From contig NC_043987.1 of assembly GCF_902150065.1 (NCBI RefSeq), positions 26,891,987-26,955,986 of the forward strand: a stretch of 64,000 bases of DNA, read 5' to 3'. Made by a program: the position numbers and the translations under genes. The stretch comes from Myripristis murdjan (Eukaryota; Chordata; Actinopteri; Holocentriformes; Holocentridae). Positions 46,772 to 58,300 of this stretch are shown piece by piece (position 1 is the first letter of the stretch; the number at the start of each line of letters is the position of its first letter). The notes below the pieces were generated by a model that was not told the DNA's origin, ran no database searches, and was given only the letters and a program-made list of their open reading frames with translations.

Positions 46772-49325
46772 TTTAAGAGGTCACTGTGGTGTATTCCTAT
46801 AACCTTAACCTTGACTAAACCTAATCCTGTTTCTAATCTTAACCCCAAGTGGTAACCCTAAAATTAGTGTAGTCTTTCTATGGGTTCGGGTTAGGGCCAA
46901 CAAAATGTCCTCACTTGGGAGGATTCCCCTCATTTTTCTATCCTTGTGCGCACATTTGGGCCTCATAAGGAGGGTGCAGGAACACCCACACGCAAAATCA
47001 AGTGTTACACCCTGTGTTTTTCCTCTCTGTTTCACCTATATGTGCTGGAGCACTACGGTGTTCCTAACATGGCTGACCACAGTGAGACGGCCGTCCAGAT
47101 GTTTCTCCACACGTTGCAGCCCCTTGTTGTCTCACCTCCCTCTGAGTAAATGGGCCAGCGCTGTCTGTGCCACCTCTGTCGTCCTCTCATTAGCCCTCAC
47201 TCAAAATGCCCTCTTGTCACTGCTTGTCATGAAAATTCAACACACTCTCAATGGTCCTGTTCTGATTTTTTTTTTTTTTTTTTTTTAATGAGGGACATGT
47301 TAAACATGAACAGAAATAAATATTTAGAGGTGACTCATGGGTGATGGAGTGGCCTCTCACCGTTCATGACTCAGACGTGGGTTATGTTATTGTCTTCTGC
47401 TCCGTACCACCATGGAAGACGATGTGGTGGTCTGCATGTGTTTCTTAAGGTGGCATAAAAATAACTGATTTTTTTTTAAACACCACCAATATAGGTGGTT
47501 CTCCGGTAAAATGTTTGCATTGAGCTCTGTAGCATCTGCAGCGAAGACAGAAACTTAGATCCATCATCTTGGCCCGCGGGACCCCCCACACTATAGGACG
47601 TAAAGAAGACACTGGAGCCTGCGCTGCCAAAAATGCCATGGGCCAATGCTCTGCGTTCACAGTCTCAACAGACCAAACTAACACACCATGTAACTACAAA
47701 GAACCTTCGGAGGGTCAGCTTGTTTTGACGCAGCGTGATTACAGTGTCCGTCTGCAGAAAACCATGGAAACTCCTTAAAAGTGAGTGTTTTAATAGAGGC
47801 GGCTGCATGGAGGATTATTTTGACCGTGCTGCACAGATTTCCACATTAAACATTTATTCTAGCATGTTTTTCTCTAAATTGTACAGTACCTGGCTGGGGT
47901 AACCCCCCCACCCCCTCCGAAATGATGTCATATTTACTCTGCAATTTACAGTGCTTTTTTTCACCTTCTGTTTGCTTGCTCTCATTCTTTTCGCCGTCCT
48001 GTTTTTAGGAAGTGTAATGTTGGGATTTTTTTTTTTTTTTTTAAAGCAAAAACAGGTCTTTTATTGACAATTCTTGACACAGCTGAGTTTGTCTGGAAGT
48101 TACCACCTGTGAAAACTCCTCTAATATCACCTTTCTGCCTCCAGTTTGTTTTGACTTATTTTGAGGCAGAGATTGTGTATTTGTGCTGGTGTGTATGTGG
48201 GCATACTAAGAAACAGAGAGGTTAAGTGTGTGTGTGTGTGTGTTTGTGGTGGGTCGACCTGCCTGAAAGGGCTGCTAATTCACTTTAAAGGATTTCCTCA
48301 GTTTGGGTTCCAATTGAGATTTTAGTGTCACCTAATGGTATAAATATTCTTTCTGACGCTGTTCTGGAGGAAACACTAGAGTGTGTGTGTTTCTGCGTGT
48401 GTGTATGTGTGTGTGCTTCACTCAGTAAATAGTGCATTAAGTGGTGGGGAGGTTAGACACACACACACTGGGCGTTTGCTCTGGGCAGCATCTTTAGCAT
48501 CATGAAGAATTTCCTCTCTGGTTCTTCGTTTCCCTAAGAAACATTTGATTTCAGTGTTTCTCTGCCTCTCTTTTGAAATGTTTCCTACATAATATTATTA
48601 CTGCTACTACAAAAAAAACAATCACTGATAACAAACTAAATGAAGAAAGACGTTCGGGAGCTGATGCAGAGCCTGAAACTTGACAGTAAATTTTCAGTTT
48701 TCAAAGGTGGCAAAATGTGGAGACAAAATCTTCTTCGTCTGTGGAAGAAATCACTGACATCGATTTGTCCTTGCCTGGCATTGCAACACCACCATCAAAG
48801 CTTTATTTTGTAAAGTTTTTCATTTTTAATTCACAGAGCATAGTTTGAACTCTTATCCCCTCGTCCTTTTTGAACTGCGTGGTAAAGATCCAAAGACTTT
48901 TATTTCAACTTGAGCAGATTTTTTACTCTCATAATTCTACTTCAACTATGCCAAGTAACACTAAACAGGATATTTTCCGGGCATGTCAGAGCTGTAAAGA
49001 ATCAAAGCCTATTGACCCCATCCGACTCCCACAATGCCCCTGTGCCACCACAATGCAACCCTTATATTTCATTCACCATCCCTCTCCCTTCCTCCACAGA
49101 TGTTCATCACATCTCGGTGTTGATGTACTGACGCTGCCCTGCTTGATCGCTGTCTGTGGGACCAAAACGGGTCACAAAAACAGCAGGATGTTTCTGAGGG
49201 GTGAGTGGGTGGGTGTTGATGATGGTGGTGATGATGATGATGATGGGGGGGGAGGCCTGAATGTGTGTGCAGTTGCAGGGTGGAGGGCAGGACTGGCCTG
49301 TGGGAGGGCATCAGACAGACGACCG

Positions 49326-49332
49326 TATAAAA
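49326..49332 (+). promoter_or_regulatory. TATA box of the glycine-rich gene
   Basis: TATAAAA lies 119 bp before the ATG at 49445. A start about 30 bp downstream would give a 5' UTR of roughly 90 bases. A TATA promoter fits a tissue-specific gene, in contrast to the GC-rich elob promoter. Confidence 0.6.
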
Positions 49333-49444
49333 GACGCCTTCACACAACAGGGATGTCCAGCTGTGCCTGTTTAAACTCGGTGCGTGCAGCCAGACGGTTT
49401 CTGCGTGTCCCGCTCTGCCCTTTTCGAACCCGCTCTCGTCCACC

Positions 49445-50026
49445 ATGCTGGTTCGAGCTCTCCTCCAGACCTCGCTGGTCCTGTGGCTGGCCCAGCACAC
49501 CCTGCAAGGCGGTAAGGCAAACACGGCGAGGCGAGGCGAGATGATGATTCAGGAGAAGTGAGGATAAGATGAGAGGAAATGTGAAAGAAGCCAGGACAAT
49601 ATGAAAAATAATAACTGTAATGATTGTATCGTAGTTACTTTTGCATAATATGACTCTGTGTTTGCCTTCAGTTTCTCTGTTGAACTTTAAATTTTTGCAC
49701 TTTCTTAGGATATATTGTCATCTTCTCCTTAAACATTATTTCAGCCTCAAAATGTGATCATGATCATTTAAATTAACTGTTCAAACTGCAAAGAGTCTTT
49801 CTTGCTGATTCCTGTATGTAATGCAAATACAATATGTAACGCAATTATTATAAGCAAACAAAATTACTGATTTCATGGACAGAGAATTTACCCTTTAATT
49901 TAAGTTACCATTTAATTTTGCATATATTGATGTGTGGCTAAAACTAAAACTTAGGTAGAAATTAGTTAAATAATAGTGATAAGAACACTGACCACAGTAA
50001 ACTAAAGTGAAATACAGTGTTGCAGT

Positions 50027-50057
<31 letters not shown>

Positions 50058-52300
50058 ATCTATCTATCTATCTATGTTACAGTTATAGTTTGCAGAAATG
50101 TTTGATATTGGTTTGTTAATTTTATATTTAGTCACATTAGTCACAATTATGGTTGTACAATATTACAGTGATTTTTTTTTTCTTCTGGTAGACAATACAA
50201 ATTCTAACTTAGTCATTGTCCATTGAAGTCAGTGTCAAAAGCTCTGATGGATAACCGTTTTCTATGACTCACTCTCATTTACTTGTTAAATATCCAATGT
50301 CCATGTCAGATTGAGAAAAAAAAAAATCCAGGACTATGTGGGCCTTACAAGTGGTTGAGATCCTTGTATGATGGATTTGATCCAGCATCAGTGATCGTGC
50401 CAAGTGTCTGTTGTTTATATTATCTGTGTTCTTCGAATCAAAGCAGTGGGTGGGAAGGTGGCAGAGGCGGTCAAAATCTGACGAGCCATCGTGAGGAAAG
50501 ACTTTACAGCCTCCGCACTGTCTCTCCATTTTGTCTTGTTCTCCGTTTCCATCAATGGCTGTCTGTTTCAGTCAGGGCTGAGTTTGCATGAAACTCCAGT
50601 GCGATTTGTACTTCTCGCCAGTTTGACGTCATATCTGTCACTTCTCCAAAGGGCTTACCCAATATTTGCTGGCATTTTCAAAGATGGAAGACCAATATCC
50701 CATCATCATTTTAGGGAACATGAATGTTGATGTGCTATGATATAATTAGTGGAAATTAACCGATTCATTTTAAATTTTCAGGGGTTAAACCTCAAACTGG
50801 AGCCTTGGGGAGAATGCTGCCAAGCAGAGGTAACAGCAAACTTTCCCCAAAATGTGTGGCATGTTTGCTAATTGGAAATATTTAATGTCAAAGAGAGAGC
50901 TCTGGTGACATTATAACAAAAAAATACAACAATTTATTTTTATTTATTTGTGACCATGGGAATCCTTGACAAGTTCGGCTTATAGTTTACCATTTTGAAC
51001 TTGGAGGACCGGTTATGCCGACAAGCCTTTTTGACACTATGCTTGGCCCAGGACTGACAAAACGTGCCATGCCATCAGTCGGACAGCCCGTTATTCCAAA
51101 ACTCCAGTAGTCCGATAACTGTCCCATTGGACTGAAAACCCACTACTCTGAAAACAAACCCATTAACCCCAAAGGCCCGTCGCTTAGAAACTCCACACTC
51201 CGGGTTGTTGGAGTTCAGCAACTGCCAGTGTGAGGCTGAGTTTTGCATCCCTGCAGAGAAATGCATCCACTCCTGTTTACCAGAACCTTAACCTGAGGAA
51301 TCCCTGCCTAATCTTAACCAAAGTTATAGAGCGGACACTTTTCAAACTATCGATGGCCTCAGAATAACGGGTGTTTGTTTTGGGATAATGGGCCGTCAGA
51401 CTACAGGGCTCTCAGTCCAATGGGACATTTTTCGGACAGTTGGGGTTTCAAAATATTTTTTTTTTTTTTTTGCGATAATGAGCTGTCTGGCTAATGGCGT
51501 TTCAGTCCAATAGCAGATTTTTTAGACTATTGGGGATTTGAAATAATGGACCTTCAGGCCAATGCGTAGTCCCCTACTTGGTTTGTATGGTCAGTGTGAA
51601 TCGACATTAGAGCAAAAACAATATATTTACTGTCCAATCATAACTGTACTAATCTTCTGAAGACTCTAACCATGGACTTTGAATTTCAAGTGTAGGTTAC
51701 AGTTAAGCCAGAGCTTAAAGGAATAATCCCAACGTTTTGGGCAAAGTACCCATTTCCTGACTTACCCAGACTGAAACAAGATGTTCGATACTATTTTCAC
51801 CTCCGTATGTCCAGTGGTTCAGTTCCTGTGGGTAGCATTTCGTTTTAGCTTAGCATAATGAATTAAAGTCTATGGAAGTCATTAGCATGGCTTGGTCCAC
51901 GCACCGTTGAAGGTCGAGGAAGATCTGGCGCAATTCTTACTTTTCTTTCTTTTCTTTTTTTTCCAAGATGTGTACTTCAAATACATGATACATTGTGTAA
52001 TTAAGACAGCTTTGGGGATTATTTTAAGTTTTTTTTCCCACTTTGACGGAGCTAGGCTAATGACTCCCATAGACTTCAAGTCTTTATGCTAAGCTAACAC
52101 AGAATGCAACCCACAGGAACTGAACCACTGGACGTACAGAGGTGAAAATGGTATCACACATCTTGTCTCAGTCTGCTTTTAGTCAGATAAATGGTGTTTT
52201 GCCCAAGAGCTAAGAAATCGCAAGTGTCGAAAAGAGTTAACTTAGTGTGGCTACATGCTGGCCTTTAAATTATTAGCCACATCTTCTCTTACACTTTGCC

Positions 52301-52349
<49 letters not shown>

Positions 52350-55300
52350 CTTCAGTGTCCATGTCAGTGTATGTAGTTTTGTCGACTTACTGCATTTTTC
52401 CATTTTTCCTCAGGCCTTGGAGTTGGCGTAAAACCCGGAGGTTAGTGGTCACAATCTCCTTACAGGTGTAAAGGTTAACATGATTAGATTTATAACCCTA
52501 ACCCTCACCTAAAGAAAAATGTAAGAATGACACCGTCTTCTTCCAGGGTTTATTTTAAAATAGCTGAAATCAGATAAAACGTAAGGACTCCCAGTGGGGA
52601 AACCGAGTTGTTGCAGCAGCTGAGCCTACTTAAAATCATACAACATATAAAAAAACAATAGTGCCTGTACTGACTGATTTAGAGTTTTACGTGGTGGCGA
52701 GCATGCATCACTGGCTACTTTCACATCAGGTGTACAGACGGCAGAGCAAATAAACAGAACTGCATCCCAAAATGCAGACGTCCATTAAGATGTTTGCGCT
52801 AGGAGAGTTACACGTGGAAATTACAGAAACAGGTGCGGCCATAACCCTGTAAAATACACAGATGTGAGCAACATATACAGAAATGAGCCTGGATGTTATT
52901 CACATGTACAACTGGATGAATGTGCATGGAAATATATATTGGCTCATATACAAGGCACATATACAGGAGGTGCCATTTGTATAAATATGCCCAGCGTGTG
53001 CAGAACTGCAGATGTGCAACAGGTCAGTCATCTCCTTGTAAAAATATATAGATGAACTTATAGGCAGGCCTGGGTCCAGATGTGCAAATGTGTATTTTTG
53101 GACAATGCATCCAGTACATACATATTTCCTGTGGTTTTTAGAGTTTAGCCAGCCCTTTTTTTTTTTTTTTTTTACTCTGGGCTATATTCTATTTTACTCG
53201 AGGTTATATTCTATTTATTTTATTTTTCTGGGACATCTATAACCTTCTGTGTTTTTTTTCCTCAGGTGTCGGTGCCCTGGGAGCACTGGGCAGCCGAGGC
53301 TACGGAGCCAAGGCCGGGAAGACTGGAAGTATGTTCATTATTCTCTACATGCAAAATTACATTTTCTTCAATTCAAGGCTAAGTCATGGTTTTTGTCTTT
53401 TTCTGTTTTTTGGTTGTTGATGTTTTTTTTTTTTTTTTTTTTTTAAACTGCAGTTGGACGTTATCCAGGGGCTCATCTTGGTGTAGGTGAGTTGTTTAAG
53501 AACAAGTATGCATTTTAATCAGATCGCAGTTTTAAGTGTGCAAACATTTCTTGGAGGCAGAGGTCGAAGTTGCTCTCGATGCAGAAGTAATCGGAGTGGA
53601 TGTGAGTTAAATATCGATGAACAGAGCCACAGAACCGCAGTGCTTTTAGGCTGCAAGTTGTAAACTGAAATGGTAAAGAGGAAACTCTGGATAAACTTTG
53701 ACTAAAAATCTAAGCAGCAAAGGCAATTCATTCATGGCCGTGGCATTCATGATCTTTGAAGGTTCATCCGGCTTGCTTGGCATATATTCTTAATTTGAAT
53801 TTAACATTTCCACAGTGCCCTGCGCTTCATACATCATTTCTTGCCCTTTGCTTTTGGGCTTCAGTCTAACATTAAAGCCCAAACTGAGGCCACAGAAACT
53901 TTTTGGTTGTTTTGCGCCGCGCAGGTTTAACTCAGCTGAAGTTATTTCTGCCTCCAGGGCAACTCTGCCTCTGTGCATCTAAATTCTGCAGGGTGTTGCT
54001 TGCATGCTGGCTCTGCTCTTCAGTACCAATCTGAAATGAGTTGATTTAATCCATTTCAAAGGGGGCTACAGAGGTCTAGGACCTGGAGGTCTGGGAGTAG
54101 GAGGGAGAGCTGGACTGAAACAAGGAGGCTACGGTATATCATTTTAATCTTTTATCAAATTTTCACCGCTCAGAAGTTGTTTTCAACTGCCCTTCCTCAA
54201 CTTTTGCTGTGCCAATTAGCACTGTGTGAATAAATTAAGTAAAGGATCTGACTTTCTAATTTAATCTCCTTGACTCTGGTTGCAGGTGCCAGTCTTGGCC
54301 CGGGCATGGGGTTGGCAATGGGAACTGGATATGGGAATGGGATGGGATTGAGTATGGGCCAGGCAGGGAAGCGTGGTTTGGGTAAGGAAGAGGTTGTCAG
54401 TCATCTGCGATTTGGAAACATGTAGAAATCCATCCAAATCAAAATCACCACTGTGTTTTTGTGACTTTTCAGGCTATGGCGGTGGTTTTGGCGCTCAGCC
54501 AGGTAAGAGATTGGCTGCTCTGTTTGGGGATTTTTTTTTAGATTGTTCCCTCAAATGAGAGTACACACAAAGAGTAACTCTCCTCCACAAGCCCTCTGCT
54601 TATTTGTTGATTAATCTCAGCTAAACTGCGCTTTGTCATTGTCTGTAAACATGATATATGGGGCAGATTGCTTCTCAGAAAATGAATTAGGTGAGTTTGC
54701 ACTAGAGAAGAAAGCCCAGGCAGTGATGTAATCGCAGTGCTAGTCTGATTTAAAGAAATGCCCCGTGTTTCCTGACTGGCCTCTTGTCCTCCTGGTAGGA
54801 TATGGAGCTTTGGGTGGAGTCGGCTACCCTGGAGCACGACCAGGTCAGTGACCAATCACATCTTACCTCAGGCCCCGCTCCTCCCTCCATTCAGCTTACG
54901 TTTGCATGCAGGAGAGTGGTGTCTCCTCTCCCTTACCTGTCATCTGAAACACTGTCATGGTCAAACACGCCTGTGGAACGACGAGGAAGCTGAGTAGTGT
55001 TGCACAATGTTGTCCTGCAGGACTTTCCATCACAGACTGCTTTATGTGGAATTATCATGCATCATATTCCACTGAACTGGCTGTTATTTAGCCACGTCCT
55101 TCACCTTCACAGTCTCTGTTATATACTGCCCATAGGGCTTTTGTCACCGTATTGGCCTGAGTCTCTAATTTCAATGACAGTCCCTTTATGTGCCATCACT
55201 AGGAACTGGAGCTGGCTATCCCGTTGGACAGGGGGCCAAAGGACCAAAACCCGGTAAAACCTTCACCGCAGCAGTTGTTGGTGTTCATGTTTGTTTTGTT

Positions 55301-58300
55301 GGTCCGTCTGTGTCTTTTTGTCCTCGCTTTGTGTTGGATGTGTGCGTAACCTCTGTGAAGTCCGTGTCTTGTCACTCACTGATGTCGAGTTGGTGTTGGT
55401 TTGTTTGCATGACATCGGTGCTCATCAGATGCCTCCGCTATCTGTTAAGGTTTTTGTGTGTCCAGGAGGCGCACACACACGCTCACGTCTGGGTGTGTTT
55501 GCATGCCGCATGAGTTCCCTGATTACCTCGGTTTGAGTCTGAGATCATCTGGAGTTTAAAACGTGTGTGTGTTAAGTGATGCTGTTGTGTTGGTGTCTGC
55601 AGGGTTTGGTGCCAGAGCTAATGGAGCTACAGTGCCAAAAAAAAAAAAAAAATCTCCATTGTAACAAATCATTCAGTCTCAAGTGGGAATATACTCACCG
55701 GCAGTATTTTTTCATTTGTATTAAGAAAGACATGATTTTGTGATTGAATAAGAAACGATATGACTTAGAAATTATTCCTCTGATGATGAAGCAAATTAAT
55801 TTCACTTGTTTTTAAGTGAAATCTTGCAGTTCGTTCTGTTTCAAGAATTTTTAAGAATTATTCTGAGGCTAGTGGGTTGAATTTTCCTGCTTCAAGAATA
55901 TTATCCCAACAGGTGAGACTGCATTTGAAAATGTGAAATGATCTCACTCCACAAACAGATATTTTCCAATTCTTTTAAGGAAAACTAAGATTTTAAGGTT
56001 TATCAGCACAACACTGAATGACTTGTTCAAGACAGAGATGTTTTTCTGTACAGGCCTCTGAACCCAAACCTTGCATCGTCGTCCCGTCTGTGTTCTGTGT
56101 TTTAAAATGCATCTGATGCATGCCTCATGTCACAAAACCAACATAATTCACTGTATGTGGACTCCGTGAAGCCTTTATTGGAGTTTTGTGTGTAGTGAGC
56201 CGTGGGACTTGAGATTTTAAAGGTCAAATGAGTAGCCGGGTGAATCACTTCATTATGAGTACATTAAGCTGTCCTTTACATGTTTATTGCAGTTCGTTTT
56301 CAGTTAAAATGTGTTGCTGGCTGTTAAAATGACATTCTGCTTTGTGGCAGATTGTCACTGAAGATTCAACATTTTATTCCACACTTATGATTAAATGTGC
56401 CAGAATGTTTATTGAGATATTTCATCCATTTGCATCAGCTGGACAAATCATTATCAGTGGTGATGTATGATCTGAAACCCTAACCCTTCACCGGTGCTCA
56501 AAAAATCCAATAATTTCTTACAACCATATTACAAATGAAGACTCTTTTTTTTTTGTTGGAAAGTGCAGATTCCCATAGGATAAAATTAAATTAAATCAAA
56601 TCAAACTAAATTAAGTTAAATTATAAATAATAAAAATATTTTAAAAAATACAAAAAATTAAATAGATGCAAAAGTAGGAGAAAGTCAAAGTATTGTTAGA
56701 CATTGTTAGAAAATGTCTAAAAATTGCTTGAAAAGTCTTCACTTTTCAGACAAATATGTGCATCATCATGGACCAAACCATTTTTTTTTTTTTTTTTTTC
56801 TAAATTTAAGGCACAGGGGATTTCATTTAGGCTTCAGGGGGTTAAGACAGAGATTCCAGTATTTGTTTGTCATTAGTCTTTGGAAACAGTTTGAGTAACC
56901 ACTGTGGTCTCTGGGGGTCTAAACCACTCAAAGCAGATTAACTTTCTTTATTGTAAGCCTCTTTTTCCATATTTCCATAGCATTTGCAGGCATCCATCTG
57001 TTTTACTCAACTTGCAAGTTCACACTGTAGCTGTCACAATTTATGTAAATATGTATAATGGTCGGTTCACTGAACGTCTCTTGTTTGTGTTTGTGAAGTG
57101 TGTGTCTCTTTGTCGCTGTCCATCAGTTGGGTTTGTGACACACTGATGCTGACTGAGCCGGGTGGCGTCTTTGTCTTGTCCGGCAACACTGATATATTTT
57201 ATCAGTGTATGCTCTCCCAAGAATTTGTGATGGCGTCTGTGTTTCGGTATGTTTTTATAAGTGGATTTTAATGTCATTATTCTTCACACAATGTGAAGTA
57301 CTTCTTATATGGGTCGTGTCGAGTCTCTTCTCGTTATGTTGGCTTTCGTGGTGTGGTGTCTCTCTGTTGTCTCTCCAATTATGGTGATGATTCTGCCCTT
57401 TGAAACGGGCTAAAATCAGGCCATATATGGATGTTTTCTCATCACTGTTGCGTGTTGATGCTCTTGGCTTTCAGTGTTGTTTGTTGTCTCTTGGATGATA
57501 TGCTATATCTCATCCAATGCTCTGAAACACACATCCATATCTGTGATTTTTTTAAATTTTATTTTAGTATTTTTGCCACTGGCCCTTAAAGTGTGCTGTT
57601 GATGTACAGAGATGCAGTTATATCTCTGGGCCAACTAGCAGTCATGAATGCATGATGATATTTCCCAATCAGGTGTGTCTGTACCAGATTCAGGTGGATC
57701 TGCGAGGGCCACCCCGGGCCAAGGTGTTGTGCGGGATCTGATGGGAGGGCGAAGCAGAGCGCTTAGTACTCCTCTTGGAAGAGGGGGCAAATTTCTCGGA
57801 GCTGCAGTTCCTGATGCAGAGAGAAGCAAAAGTCTTGGTGCAGCTGCTCCTCAACTACAGGCACAAAAAAGTTTCCGATCTGCTGTTCCCTCACCAGGAG
57901 AAGAGTTCAAAAGTCTTGACCCAGTAGTCAAGTCGCAGCGGGCAGCAAGTCTGGGGTCTCTTGATAAGCAGAGAAAGAGTCCCGGTCTGGCTGTTTCACA
58001 AGCACAGGCAGGAGAAAGTTACGGACCTGCTGGCTTGCAAAGAAAGGGAACCACAAACTATGGAGCCGCACTGGAGGCTGGAAGTCTAAAACCTCAAAAA
58101 CCGCAAATGCCTGTTGGTAAAGATAACAGCAAAAGTCTGAGACCTGCCTCTGTTCAAGAACATGGTGCCAGAGGCTATGGATCTATTCTACAAAATCAGG
58201 GAGCCCAGAGCTATGGACGTGCCAGTGATGTACCAGATGAAATGAAAATCAAACACATTGGGTTTTTAGCCTCAGAAGCGCAGAGGGTTCAAAGTTTAGG

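Larger units (their letters stand above)
37694..49325. other. Long intergenic region without a recognised gene (11.6 kb)
   Basis: I find no ORF here with family similarity or plausible splice pattern. Longer ORFs such as 44822–45124 (−) and 47569–47778 (+) have no recognisable motif. Contents include the MITE copy at 45618–45945, the half fold-back copy at about 46620–46771, a LINE-tail-like phrase near 43275–43320 (CCTGAAGAAAGCAAACTGCC) and several poly(T) runs. Regulatory sequence for cox6a2 or the glycine-rich gene may lie here but cannot be read directly. Confidence 0.5.

Noticed and set aside
47569-47778. 69-residue plus-strand ORF near 47.6 kb
   Set aside because: It has no family similarity that I can see and no promoter or partner exons. 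Surrounding text looks like an old repeat.
48870-49544. 224-residue ORF overlapping the first exon of the glycine-rich gene
   Set aside because: It reads through the TATA box and 5' UTR in a different frame. The shorter ORF from 49445 has a signal peptide and fits the exon phase.
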